Origin: Mesorhizobium sp. M1E.F.Ca.ET.045.02.1.1
GTDB lineage: Bacteria > Pseudomonadota > Alphaproteobacteria > Rhizobiales > Rhizobiaceae
Length of the DNA stretch: 64,000 nucleotides
Direction: 5' to 3'
Assembly (NCBI RefSeq): GCF_003952485.1
Contig: NZ_CP034447.1
Location: 5,346,501-5,410,500, forward strand
Part shown: positions 18,297-29,175 of the stretch, in pieces
How positions within the stretch are numbered: position 1 is the stretch's first letter
Layout of the letters: every line of letters starts with the position of its first letter
Translations under genes and position numbers: made by a program
Notes under the pieces: model-generated
Told to the model about the DNA's origin: nothing
Databases searched by the model: none
Seen by the model: only the letters and a program-made list of their open reading frames with translations

Positions 18297-19467
18297 GAGG
18301 CCGCTCAAAATCGCCATCGTCGCCGGCGAGGAATCAGGCGACCTGCTCGGTGCCGACATCGTGCGCGCGCTCGAGAAGATCACCGGCCGAGATATCCAGC
18401 TTGTCGGCATTGGCGGCCGGCATCTGCAGGAATTGGGGCTGACGCCGCTCTTCGACGGCAGCGAGATCGCGCTGATGGGCTTCAGCGCCGTCCTACGCGA
18501 CCTGCCGCGGCTGATGCGCCAGATCAGCCAGACGGCCGCAACCATCGCGAGCGAGCGGCCGGATTGCCTTATCACCATCGACAGCCCCGACTTTTCGCTG
18601 CGCGTCGCCAAAAAGGTTCGCGCTGCCGCGCCCGCCATCCCGATCGTCCACTATGTCTGCCCAAGCGTGTGGGCATGGCGGCCGGGCAGGGCTGTGGCAA
18701 TGAAGCCATATGTCGACCACATCCTCTGCATCCTGCCGTTCGAGGTGAAAGCACTGGCCCGCCTTGGCGGACCGCCCGGCACTTATGTTGGCCACCGGCT
18801 GACACAGGACCCCGGCGTGCTTGGCGCCGCCAAGGCGCAGGGCCTGCCGCGCGACCTGTCGGCGGATCGCGTGAAGACGCTGCTCGTGCTGCCGGGCTCT
18901 CGCCGCAGCGAGGTGCGCCGTCTGATCGACCCGTTCGGCAAGACGGTGTCGGTGCTCCACCAACGCGGCCATCGACTGCGCCTGTTGCTGCCGACGGTGC
19001 CGCATGTCGCCGATCTGGTCAGGACGTCGGTCGCGAGCTGGGACGAGAAGCCCGAGATCATCACCGATCCAGAGCGCAAATGGCAGGCTTTCGGCAAGGC
19101 CGATGCGGCTTTGATCGCCTCTGGGACAGTCTCGCTCGAACTCGCGCTCAGCGGCGTTCCGATGGTCTCCAGCTACAAGCTCGATCCGATCGCCAGACAA
19201 TTGCTGCAGCATCTGGTGACGACGTGGTCGGCGCTGCTGCCCAACCTGATCGCCGACCGCGCGCTGGTGCCGGAATTTTACGACCAATATGTCAGGCCGG
19301 AGAACCTGGCGCGCCAGTTGGAAGCGCTGTTTGCCGATACCGGCATGCGCGCCTGGCAGAAGGCGGGCTTCGCGGAGATCTCCAGGCGCATGGCAACCGA
19401 GAAGCCCTCCGGCGAAATCGCCGCCGAGGTGGTGATGGGGTGTATCAGGAGAGCGAATAGGGAGTAG
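18286..19467 (+). CDS. lpxB: Lipid-A-disaccharide synthase
   Basis: A 393-aa glycosyltransferase that joins UDP-diacylglucosamine and lipid X. The start AIVAGEESGDLLGA (near residues 11-24), YVCPSVWAWRPGR near 124-136 and the GTVSLELAL sugar-nucleotide motif near 282-290 are clear. It overlaps lpxI by 11 bases. Its last codons (ANRE) and stop lie inside a short-repeat inverted array that also ends gltA. Confidence 0.95.
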   Translation: MAGERPLKIAIVAGEESGDLLGADIVRALEKITGRDIQLVGIGGRHLQELGLTPLFDGSEIALMGFSAVLRDLPRLMRQISQTAATIASERPDCLITIDSPDFSLRVAKKVRAAAPAIPIVHYVCPSVWAWRPGRAVAMKPYVDHILCILPFEVKALARLGGPPGTYVGHRLTQDPGVLGAAKAQGLPRDLSADRVKTLLVLPGSRRSEVRRLIDPFGKTVSVLHQRGHRLRLLLPTVPHVADLVRTSVASWDEKPEIITDPERKWQAFGKADAALIASGTVSLELALSGVPMVSSYKLDPIARQLLQHLVTTWSALLPNLIADRALVPEFYDQYVRPENLARQLEALFADTGMRAWQKAGFAEISRRMATEKPSGEIAAEVVMGCIRRANRE

Positions 19468-19553
19468 CGAATAGCGAATAGCGAATAGTGCGGGTGTCGC
19501 ACGGCACTCACCGGCTTCTTTCCCTATTCGCTACTCGCTATTTCGCTATTCGC
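19453..19553. repeat. Short-repeat inverted array at the lpxB/gltA convergent ends
   Basis: The left arm (19453-19488) consists of GCGAATA-type heptamers with a GGAGTA variant; the right arm (19522-19553) is its near reverse complement (CTATTCGC units). About 35 bases separate them. The lpxB stop codon is inside the left arm and the gltA stop lies just after the right arm. It can form a long hairpin in both transcripts and may be a bidirectional terminator. Confidence 0.7.
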
Positions 19554-19558
19554 TTAAA

Positions 19559-20887
<1,329 letters not shown>

Positions 20888-21068
20888 TGCAAACTCCTTT
20901 ATGTTTCCTCATGCCGGCAAGGCAATTCCTGCAAACGACACGTCGAAATCACCGGAATGCGCGAACTTACCACCGCATTTTAGGGGGTGCGTGCCAGATT
21001 GGGCCAAGGCCTAATGTTGCACTGCGAAACACACCTTTCAATGCCAATCTTTTTGGGCCAGTTCGCTC

Positions 21069-22493
21069 CTAATCGATTTGATCTCCGATCCGCGCTAGAC
21101 TTTCGTCGCGTCCCAACACGGCAAGCACGTCGAACACACCGGGCGAGGTGCTGCGGCCGGTAAGCGCGGCTCTCAGCGGTTGGGCCACGGCGCCGAGCTT
21201 GTGGCCGCCGGCCTGCGCAAAGTCGCGGATGGCAGCCTCGGCGGCTGCGGCACTCCACTCGCCGGAGATGGCTGCGAGCGCCGCATGGGCGCCGCGCAGA
21301 ATGGCGCGCGCATCGCCTCCGAGCAAGCCCGCGGCCTTCTCGTCCAAGGGCAATGGCCGTTCGGCAAACAGGAAGGCGGCTCCGTCGACGAGCTCGACCA
21401 GCGTCTTCGCGCGCTCCTTGAGGCCAGGCATGGCGGCAAGCAATTGGGCCTTGCGCTTGTCGTCGAGCTTTGCCGCGAGCGCCGGTCCGCCTTCAAGATG
21501 GGGCAAGGTGGCGACGAAAATGCCGAACAGGGACTTATCGTCCATCTTGCGCATATGGACGCCGTTCAGCGCCTCGAGCTTGGCGAAATCGAAGCGGGCG
21601 GCTCCCTTGTTGACGTCGCCGATGTCGAACCAGGCGATCATGTCCTTGATCGACATCACCTCGTCATCGCCATGGCTCCAGCCGAGCCTGGCCAGATAGT
21701 TGAGCAGGGCCTCGGGCAGATAGCCCATGGCGCGATAGGCCTCGACGCCGAGCGCGCCGTGTCGCTTTGACAGTTTCGCCCCGTCGGCACCGTGGATCAG
21801 CGGGATGTGCGACATCGACGGCACGTCCCAGCCCATGGCGTTATAGATCACGGTCTGGCGCGCCGCGTTTGTGAGGTGGTCGTCGCCGCGGATGATGTGG
21901 GTGACGCCCATGTCGTGATCGTCGACGACGACGGCATGCATATAGGTCGGGTTGCCGTCGGAGCGCAGGATGATGAAGTCGTCGAGATCCTTGTTCGGAA
22001 AGCGCACCTCGCCCTGCACACGGTCGTGCACGACGGTTTCACCCTCGGTCGGCGCCTTGATGCGGATGGCGCCCTTGACGCCGGGAGGCGCCTCGGACGG
22101 GTCGCGGTCGCGCCACTGGCCGTTGTAGCGCGGCGGCAGACCCTTGGCGCGCGCTGCCTCGCGCATGGTCTCCAACTCGGCAGGCGTCTCATAGCTGTAA
22201 TAGGCCTTGCCCAGGCGCACGAGCTCCTCAGCCACCTCGCGGTGGCGCGGCGCGCGTTCGAACTGCGATACGGCTTCGCCGTCCCATGACAGGCCGAGCC
22301 AGGTCAGTCCGTCGAGGATGGCGGCTGTCGCCGCCTCGGTCGAGCGCTCGCGGTCGGTGTCCTCGATGCGCAGCAGCATCGTGCCGCCCGTGTGCTTGGC
22401 GTAGAGCCAGTTGAACAGCGCCGTGCGCGCCCCGCCGATGTGCAGGTAGCCGGTGGGCGAGGGGGCAAAGCGGGTGACGACCTTGTCGGACAT
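21069..22493 (-). CDS. gltX: Glutamate--tRNA ligase
   Basis: A 474-aa class I aminoacyl-tRNA synthetase. The HIGH-type motif [15 protein letters not shown] lies at residues 15-29 and the KMSKS-type motif is KLSKRHG near residue 245. The catalytic-domain REDTD-like segment ([10 protein letters not shown]) is present. Alphaproteobacteria commonly carry two GltX copies, one acting on tRNA-Gln for GatCAB; which type this is cannot be decided here. Its upstream region contains one copy of a 117-bp direct repeat. Confidence 0.95.
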   Translation of the reverse strand: MSDKVVTRFAPSPTGYLHIGGARTALFNWLYAKHTGGTMLLRIEDTDRERSTEAATAAILDGLTWLGLSWDGEAVSQFERAPRHREVAEELVRLGKAYYSYETPAELETMREAARAKGLPPRYNGQWRDRDPSEAPPGVKGAIRIKAPTEGETVVHDRVQGEVRFPNKDLDDFIILRSDGNPTYMHAVVVDDHDMGVTHIIRGDDHLTNAARQTVIYNAMGWDVPSMSHIPLIHGADGAKLSKRHGALGVEAYRAMGYLPEALLNYLARLGWSHGDDEVMSIKDMIAWFDIGDVNKGAARFDFAKLEALNGVHMRKMDDKSLFGIFVATLPHLEGGPALAAKLDDKRKAQLLAAMPGLKERAKTLVELVDGAAFLFAERPLPLDEKAAGLLGGDARAILRGAHAALAAISGEWSAAAAEAAIRDFAQAGGHKLGAVAQPLRAALTGRSTSPGVFDVLAVLGRDESLARIGDQID

Positions 22494-22506
22494 GGAACTC
22501 TCGAAG

Positions 22507-22623
22507 AAGCACTGGAGCAGGCGTGATTGCGCGGACTTTCGCGCGACCGGCGTTCATGTAGCATAGGAGGTCTTGGGCGCAAGGGGCAGACCCGATGGCT
22601 GGACGTGGCCGCGGCGTGGAGGA
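22507..22623 (+). repeat. 117-bp direct repeat, copy 1 (gltX-proximal)
   Basis: This 117-bp block matches 23213-23329 at about 90% or better by eye and at identical length. It holds the gltX/comEC divergent intergenic region plus a copy of the first comEC codons (MAGRGRG here against MAERGRG in comEC). The copy is cut off after about eight codons, where an AT-richer insert begins. Confidence 0.85.
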
Positions 22624-22652
22624 GAAAATATTGCGAACCAAAGGGGGAACCA

Positions 22653-23186
22653 ATGACCAACATGCCTGGCGACTCCAAGGTGGTTCCGCCGTCACTCGCC
22701 AATCGTAAGCACTGGATCCTATTTGGACTGATCTTCGGGGGCGCCGCATTGGTTGCGGCTGCTCTATACGGGGAGATCAATGGCGATAGTTTAGGGTATG
22801 GAGTTGGCTTGACCTCTATTCCGGTCTTGCTGAGCTTCCTTATCATGCGAAAGGGAAAGAACCTGCTAGCGGGTTACATCACGTTCATCGTCTTGATAGG
22901 TATTGTGGGAAGACAAGAAGTCTTAAACAGGGTTGAGCAAACGCGAAACGGAATTGTGAAAGGCTGTCTGGACCGGAACACTGATGTAGACAGCCTGCCA
23001 GAGGATCAACAAAAAATATTCTGCGATTGTTACTCAGGTAAGCTCGCTGGCAAAGTCCTGCAGCACACTACCCTGACCGCTTTAACATTCAGCACGTTGC
23101 CCTCAGACGCGAAAGACGATCCTCAATTTGTAAGTATCGCCACAAAGGCCTGGAGTGAATGTGGTGCTGCTCTCCGCAGTCAATAA
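22653..23186 (+). CDS. Unrecognised small membrane protein on an insert
   Basis: A 177-aa protein I do not recognise. Three hydrophobic segments (about residues 18-40, 48-64 and 69-86) are followed by a soluble C-terminal part with a Cys cluster: KGCLD, then IFCDCY about 20 residues later, and a final ECGAAL. This C-terminal pattern, Cys then F-C-x-C with hydrophobic helices, is seen in small extracytoplasmic modules. Codon use is clearly AT-richer than in neighbours, and the gene lies exactly between two copies of a direct repeat, both signs of acquisition. The ATG follows AAAGGGGGAACC. Confidence 0.65.
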   Translation: MTNMPGDSKVVPPSLANRKHWILFGLIFGGAALVAAALYGEINGDSLGYGVGLTSIPVLLSFLIMRKGKNLLAGYITFIVLIGIVGRQEVLNRVEQTRNGIVKGCLDRNTDVDSLPEDQQKIFCDCYSGKLAGKVLQHTTLTALTFSTLPSDAKDDPQFVSIATKAWSECGAALRSQ

Positions 23187-23212
23187 GCTGTCGTCAGGAC
23201 ACGGATCACGGC

Positions 23213-23329
23213 AAGCACTGGAGCAGGCGTGATTGCGCGGACTTTCGCGCTTGGCGCGTTCATGTAGCATAGGAGGTCTGGGGCGCAAGGGGCAGACCCG
23301 ATGGCTGAACGTGGCCGCGGCGCGAAGGA
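23213..23329 (+). repeat. 117-bp direct repeat, copy 2 (comEC-proximal)
   Basis: Second copy of the block at 22507-22623. It contains the intact comEC start codon at 23301 and continues into the full gene, so this copy is the functional comEC 5' end. Mismatches cluster in two places (around 23251 and at the 3' end). Confidence 0.85.
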
Positions 23330-25764
23330 GGGCGAGGGGACGACGGCTGGCGTCAGCGAGCGCCTGCTGTTTTCCGACGCCGTGCCTGCCGAAGCGACGC
23401 CGGTTTCGGTCCCGGTGCCGCGCCCGGCTGCCGAGATTTTGCCGCCGGACGGAGATGCTTTGCTGCAGGCTCCTCAGCCGGCAACCATCGACCGGATCCG
23501 CAGGCAGTTCCGCCGCGCCTTGTTTTTCGCCTTTGGGCGGAGCGTCGCCGAAGCCGCCACCACCGAGCTCGACCGCGGCATCGGCTTCCTGCTGGTGCCG
23601 GTGTTCCTGGCCGCCGGCGTGATCCTCTATTTTTCCTTGAACGTCGAGCCGGATCTCTACAGGCCGCTGGCGGCTGTAGCGCTGATGGCTGTCTGCGCGA
23701 TCATTTCCCGCGCATGGCCCAAAACGCACCTCGCCTTCATGGCGGCGCTGTTTTGCGCCTTGGGTTTCGTCGCCGCGAAGGCCGAGACATGGCGGGCCGT
23801 AACGCCGATGCTCGGCTCCGAAATCCAGACGCGGCTGACCGGCCGCGTCGTCATCGCCGAAGAAATGGCCAATGGCCGAGTGCGCCTGACCATCGATCTT
23901 GTCTCGACCGCGCATCCAAAACTTCGCTACGCGCCGGATCGCGTCAGGCTCTCGGCGCGCGCGATACCCTCAGACATGAAGGTTGGATCGCTGGTGACGG
24001 GCTATGCCCGGTTGCTGCCGCCGACCGGGCCGGTCCGGCCGGACAGTTATGATTTTTCTTTCGACAGCTATTTTTCCGGCATTGGCGCCAGCGGCTTTTT
24101 CCTCGGCGATCCGAAAGTCGTCTCGGCCACCGGGCCACCGTTCGGAACCGGCATGGCTTCGGCCATCGAGAACGCGCGCGAAAACATTGCCGATCACATC
24201 AGAAGCACCGTCGGCGGTCCCGAAGGCGAGATCGCCGCGGCGCTGATCGTCGGCATTCGGGCCGGTATTCCCGAAGACATCAACGAGTCGATGCGGCGGA
24301 CAGGCATCTATCACATCATCTCGATCTCCGGCCTGCACATGGCGCTTGTCGCGGGCACGATCATGCTTCTGTTGCGCGGCGCCTTCGCGCTGTTTCCGGA
24401 TTTTTCCTCGCGCCGCCCGGTGAAGAAATACGCCGCGGCAATCGCCTTGGTGTCGATCGCCGCCTATCTCGTCATCTCCGGCCTCGTGGTCGCCGCCGAG
24501 CGGAGTTTCATCATGCTCGCGGTCATGTTGATCGCCGTGCTGTTCGACCGCGCGGCCCTGACGATGCGCAATCTGGCGATTTCGGCCATCGCCGTCATCC
24601 TGGTGTCGCCGCATGAAGTGGTCGGCCCGAGCTTCCAGATGTCGTTCGCAGCCACCGCTGCCCTGGTCGGCGCCTATGCCGGCTGGGCCGATTACCGCGC
24701 CGACAAGGTGAGGACACCCCCTGCAAAACGGTCGTTTCCGCGGTTCCTATTGCGAAGGCTGGCGGTTGGGTTGGGTGGCGCTGCCGTGACGTCGCTGATC
24801 GCCGGAAGCGCAACGATATTGTTTGCGATCTGGCATTTTCAGCGGGTGTCGCCGCTCAGCCTGCTGGCCAATCTGGCGGTTATGCCCATCGTCTCGTTGA
24901 TCGTCATGCCGTTCGCCGTCCTGAGCGCGTTGACCATGCCATTCGGCCTCGACGGTCCGTTTCTCTATGTGATGGGCAAGGGCGGCGATGATCGCGATCT
25001 CGGCGTGGATTTCGGAACGCTCGCCAGTCGATGCCGTGGGGCTGATCTCGATCCAGTCGGTGCTGCTGGTGACGGTCGCGCTTGTCATCGCGACCATGGC
25101 CACCACCTGGCTCAGGCTGGTGGCCGTTCCCTTCGCGCTGGCCGGCGTGCTGACCATCCCGCATGTCCGCACGCCGGATGTGCTGATCTCGGAGGACGCG
25201 CATCTGGTGGCGATGCCGATCGGCGGCGGCGAGCTCGCTGTCAATCGTGACCGTTCCAACGAGTTCACCACCGACAACTGGAAACGCGCGCTGAAGGCTG
25301 AAACGATCGTGCCGCCGGAGACATTCGCCAAGGGCGCGCTGGACATCGCCGATCCCGTCGACCTGCCGCCAGGGTCGCCTTTTTACTGCACGGGAGACCT
25401 CTGCATCGGCCGGCACCCGTCCGGCGCGATTGTCGCGCTGGCGGAAAATCGCAACAGCGCCAGGCCGGCCTGCGGCTTCGCCGACCTCATCGTCATAGAC
25501 GACGCCACGGCCTACAATCCTTGCCGCGATCCGCGCATCCTTGTCGTCACCAAGCGCCAACTCGCGCGTGACGGCAGCGCCGCCGTCTTCTTCGATCCGC
25601 AATCGGCAACGGCGCGCGCCGCCATCCAGTATGCCGTCGAAAAGCCTTACCGGCCCTGGCACGAGCAACGACGGTATTCGCGCGAGGCAAGGGGGCTGGC
25701 GCCTTACCAGCGGCCTGAAAAGACCGATGCGAAGCCGCTACAGCCACTCAATAGCGGCGAATGA
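23301..25764 (+). pseudogene. comEC: ComEC/Rec2 family DNA-uptake channel, frameshifted as read
   Basis: A large polytopic membrane protein of the ComEC/Rec2 family. An N-terminal DUF4131-like region precedes the competence domain with the marker SISGLHMALVAG near residue 346. The frame breaks after FLYVMGKG (about 24983) and resumes one base later as AMIAISAW, running to 25764; one base too many or two too few at 24981-24990 accounts for it. Joined, the protein would be about 820 aa. In relatives ComEC moves single-stranded DNA through the inner membrane. It may be a real mutation or a sequence error. The 3' end overlaps lexA by 17 bp, convergently. Confidence 0.8.
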
Positions 25765-26482
25765 GCCCTACGAGCTTGCCCTGAACCTTGACGCGATCCG
25801 GACCGAAGATGCGAGTCTCATAGGCCGGATTGGCGGCTTCGAGGGCAATCGAAGCGCCCTTGCGGCGGAAGCGCTTCAGCGTCGCCTCCTCGTCGTCGAC
25901 CAGCGCCACCACGATCTCGCCCGGGCTCGCGGTGTTGGCATTGCGGATGATGACCGTGTCGCCATCGAAGATGCCGGCCTCGATCATCGAGTCGCCCTTG
26001 ACCTCCAGCGCATAATGCTCACCGCCCGCGATCATGTCCGGCGGGACCGTGATCGTATGCGTCTGATGCTGGATGGCGTCGATCGGCACGCCGGCCGCGA
26101 TCCGGCCCATCACCGGGATCGACACAGCCGACGCGGCATCGTCGTCATTGCTGGGCGTACGCGAGGACGCCGCGGGCTTGATCTGCCGGCCGAGACCGCC
26201 TTGCCCCAGGCTCCCCTGAATGACGCTCGGCGAAAACTTCCTCGCCGCATTGAGGCCAGGCGCGATCGAATCGGGCAGGCGCAGCACTTCCAGGGCGCGC
26301 GCCCGGTTGGGCAGCCGGCGAATGAAGCCACGCTCCTCCAGCGCCGTGATCAGACGATGAATGCCCGACTTCGAGGCCAGGTCGAGGGCTTCCTTCATCT
26401 CGTCGAAAGACGGTGGAATGCCGCTTTCCTTGAGCCGTTCGTGGATGAACATCAGGAGTTCATGTTGTTTGCGCGTCAGCAT
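25748..26482 (-). CDS. lexA: SOS response repressor LexA
   Basis: A 244-aa repressor/autoprotease. The winged helix-turn-helix covers residues 1-65 ([36 protein letters not shown]). The self-cleavage site is Ala130-Gly131 in GRIAAGVP, with the catalytic dyad Ser165 (KGDSMIEAG) and Lys203 (ATLKRF). The start at 26482 gives the family N-terminus MLTRKQHE. An alphaproteobacterial SOS box lies 62 bp upstream, indicating self-regulation. Confidence 0.97.
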   Translation of the reverse strand: MLTRKQHELLMFIHERLKESGIPPSFDEMKEALDLASKSGIHRLITALEERGFIRRLPNRARALEVLRLPDSIAPGLNAARKFSPSVIQGSLGQGGLGRQIKPAASSRTPSNDDDAASAVSIPVMGRIAAGVPIDAIQHQTHTITVPPDMIAGGEHYALEVKGDSMIEAGIFDGDTVIIRNANTASPGEIVVALVDDEEATLKRFRRKGASIALEAANPAYETRIFGPDRVKVQGKLVGLIRRY

Positions 26483-26543
26483 GGCGGCCCCCATGGGTTT
26501 TGAAACCAGAATCAGAAAAACAAACCCAGAACAAACACTATCT

Positions 26544-26558
26544 GTTCCAGTTGTGTTC
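26544..26558 (-). promoter_or_regulatory. SOS box (LexA operator) of lexA
   Basis: GTTC (26544-26547), seven bases and GTTC (26555-26558): the direct-repeat operator GTTC-N7-GTTC known from alphaproteobacteria. It lies upstream of lexA, the expected place for autoregulation. Confidence 0.85.
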
Positions 26559-26947
26559 CGCAACCGTTTAAAGTTTAATGAATGCGTTAGCGCGGCGATA
26601 ACCAGAGCGCGGCCCGCAAAGACGCCGAAATGCGGCTTTTGGGCACCGGGACCGGCGATCTGGCATTGAATTCCTTACAGTTTTTTCCGATGCCCACGTG
26701 CTTGCGCGTTGCTCCTCCGTGCGTTGAATAACCGGCGCGAATGATGGCATGCGGAAGGACGTCGACGCCGGGAAAGCTCGCGGGCCGTGAACGAAACGGA
26801 GCCAAACCGTCAACGACCTCACACCGCGCACGGCGGAAATCGCATGCCGCGTTGGCGCTGCCACGAGCGATTCCAGTCATGTGAGGCACGGTTGATGTCG
26901 GGCCGTCGACGCACTATTCGTGAATGACCGATGGGGGCTACAGGATC
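26559..26947. other. Intergenic region between lexA and kynU
   Basis: About 390 bp between divergent genes. Apart from the lexA-side SOS box I see no gene with recognisable protein features, no tRNA and no clear repeat. A 100-codon minus-strand reading exists (26587-26889) but lacks family features and a convincing ribosome-binding site. It presumably holds the promoters of both genes. Confidence 0.5.
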
Positions 26948-28195
26948 ATGATCGCACTTCCCGATCTCGCCGAAATCGAGGCGATGGATGCGGCCGATCC
27001 GCTACGCTCGATGCGCCGCCGCTTCGCATTGCCGACAGGGGTGATATATCTCGACGGCAATTCGCTGGGTGCTGCTTCGTCCGATGTCTTCGACGAGATC
27101 GAGAAGGCGGCGACGGGCGAATGGGCGCACGATCTCATCCGCGCCTGGAACACTGCCGGCTGGTTCGACATGCCTGTCGAATTGGGTGACCGGCTTGGGC
27201 GCCTGATCGGCGCCGGGCCCGGCCAGACCGTCGTCTGCGACACGACTTCGATCAACATCTACAAGGTCCTGCATGCGGCGCTCGCGATGCGGCCCGACCG
27301 GTCGGTGATCGTTGCCGAGGGCGACAGCTTTCCGACCGACCTCTATATGGCGGAAGGGGTGGCCTCCACGCGGCCCGGCACGGTGTTGCGGCTCGAGGGC
27401 GTCGATGCCTCGACGATCGAGGACCTGATCGATGAGCGTGTCGCGGTCATCCTGGTCAATCACGTCAACTACAAGTCCGGCCGGTTGCGCGACATGGCTG
27501 CCCTGACACGCAGGGCCCATCGGGCCGGCGCGCTGATCGTCTGGGATCTCTGCCACACGGCAGGCGCCCTGCCGGTGGATCTCGATGGTTCGAACGCCGA
27601 TTTCGCAATTGGCTGCACTTACAAGTACCTCAATGGCGGGCCCGGCTCGCCGGCCTTCATCTATGGCGCCAAACGCCATCACGACGACATTCGCCAGCCG
27701 CTCAGCGGCTGGTGGGGGCACGCCCGGCCTTTCGCGTTCGAACAGGGTTATGCCGCCGGTACCGGCATCCGGCGGTTCCTGTGCGGCACACAGCCCGTGC
27801 TGTCGATGCGGGCGCTGAAGGGAGCGCTCGACCTTTGGGACAAGGTCGACATGAATGCCGTGCGCGGCAAGAGCATCGCCTTGACGGATCTGTTCATCCG
27901 CCTCGTCGAAGCCAGGTGCGGCGCCCTCGGCCTCGAACTGGAAAGCCCGCGCGACGGCGCCGAGCGCGGCAGCCAGGTGTCGTTCGCTCATCCCCATGGC
28001 TACCAGGTTATGCGCGCATTGATCGAGCGCGGCGTGATCGGCGATTTCCGCGCGCCGGCGACCATCCGCTTCGGCTTCACGCCGCTCTATGTCGGCTACC
28101 GCGACGTCTGGGATGCCGTCCAGGTGCTGGAAGACATCCTGCGCACCGGTGCCTGGCGGGACGCGCGCTTCGCCGTCAAGACCGCTGTGACCTGA
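26948..28195 (+). CDS. kynU: Kynureninase
   Basis: A 415-aa PLP enzyme that splits kynurenine into anthranilate and alanine in tryptophan breakdown. The start LPDLAEIEAMDAADPLRSMR, YLDGNSLGA near residue 35, and CTYKYLNGGPGSPAF (PLP-binding Lys, near 221-235) are diagnostic. The ATG at 26948 gives the usual length; an ATG eight codons upstream is possible. A formamidase-like gene follows, completing two consecutive steps. Confidence 0.93.
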   Translation: MIALPDLAEIEAMDAADPLRSMRRRFALPTGVIYLDGNSLGAASSDVFDEIEKAATGEWAHDLIRAWNTAGWFDMPVELGDRLGRLIGAGPGQTVVCDTTSINIYKVLHAALAMRPDRSVIVAEGDSFPTDLYMAEGVASTRPGTVLRLEGVDASTIEDLIDERVAVILVNHVNYKSGRLRDMAALTRRAHRAGALIVWDLCHTAGALPVDLDGSNADFAIGCTYKYLNGGPGSPAFIYGAKRHHDDIRQPLSGWWGHARPFAFEQGYAAGTGIRRFLCGTQPVLSMRALKGALDLWDKVDMNAVRGKSIALTDLFIRLVEARCGALGLELESPRDGAERGSQVSFAHPHGYQVMRALIERGVIGDFRAPATIRFGFTPLYVGYRDVWDAVQVLEDILRTGAWRDARFAVKTAVT

Positions 28196-28335
28196 TACGA
28201 GGCAACTCGCGCCGGTTTTGCCGGATCGCACCAGCCGGAACTTGTTTCGGGCATAAAATGTCTCCGGTCGGAAGCATTGACGCGGCATCCGGCGCCGGCC
28301 ATTGCTGGCGAAAGCCACGCGTTTGGGAGGGGCCG

Positions 28336-29166
28336 GTGCTCGATCATCGCATCACGGATTGGGACGATGCCTATGCCAACGGGGCGAACATCGCTGGCGG
28401 CGACCGCTGGCCGGCGGCCTGGCAGGCGCCGGCGCGCGCGTTTCGCGAAAGGCTTCTGGCCGAGGGCCGTGCACGGCTCGACATCGTGTATGGCGAAGCG
28501 CCGCGCAACCGGTTCGATCTCTTTCTTCCGCGCGCAACGCCGAAAGGGCTCGTGGTGTTCATTCATGGCGGCTACTGGATGGAGTCGGACAAGAGTTGCT
28601 GGTCGCACCTGGCCAACGGCGCGATCAGCAGATCCTTTGCGGTTGCCATGCCCTCCTACACGCTTTGCCCCGAAGCGCGGATCAGCGGCATCGTGGAAGA
28701 AGTCGCGGCCGCGATCGGCACGGCGGCGGCAATGGTCGATGGCCCGCTGATGCTGACGGGACATTCGGCCGGCGGACATCTCGCCAGCCGGATGATGACC
28801 ACGGCCACTCCGCTGGGGTCCGAAGTGGCGCGACGCGTACGCCACATCGTTTCGATTTCGGGCGTGCACGACCTGCGGCCGATCATGTTCACAGAGATGA
28901 ACGCGACGCTGGCGATCGACGAGCAGGAAGCGTCGGCCGAGAGCCCGGCGCTGTTGCGGCCCATGAACGGAACCCGTATCACCTGCTGGGCCGGCGGCGG
29001 CGAGCGCTCCGAGTTCCTGCGCCAGAGCGCCTTGCTTGCCAACATCTGGACCGGGCTCGGCGCCGCCACAAACTCGGTGGTCGAGCCGGATCGCCATCAT
29101 TTCAACGTCGTCGACGGGCTCGCCGATCCGGATCATCCGCTGACCCGCACGCTGACTGCGGAATAA
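28336..29166 (+). CDS. Alpha/beta hydrolase, probable N-formylkynurenine formamidase
   Basis: A 276-aa alpha/beta hydrolase with the oxyanion-hole motif FIHGGYW (near residues 76-82), the nucleophile elbow GHSAGGH (near 141-147), and a C-terminal His region (RHHFNVVDGL). The HGGYW form is typical of eukaryote-like arylformamidases, and placement 140 bp after kynureninase supports N-formylkynurenine hydrolysis. The start is a GTG with a strong GGGAGGGG site. A different ester or amide substrate cannot be excluded. Confidence 0.75.
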   Translation: MLDHRITDWDDAYANGANIAGGDRWPAAWQAPARAFRERLLAEGRARLDIVYGEAPRNRFDLFLPRATPKGLVVFIHGGYWMESDKSCWSHLANGAISRSFAVAMPSYTLCPEARISGIVEEVAAAIGTAAAMVDGPLMLTGHSAGGHLASRMMTTATPLGSEVARRVRHIVSISGVHDLRPIMFTEMNATLAIDEQEASAESPALLRPMNGTRITCWAGGGERSEFLRQSALLANIWTGLGAATNSVVEPDRHHFNVVDGLADPDHPLTRTLTAE

Positions 29167-29175
29167 GAGGTCGGC

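Noticed and set aside
26587..26889. A 100-aa minus-strand reading upstream of lexA
   Set aside because: No family features, no ribosome-binding site, and atypical composition; treated as intergenic.
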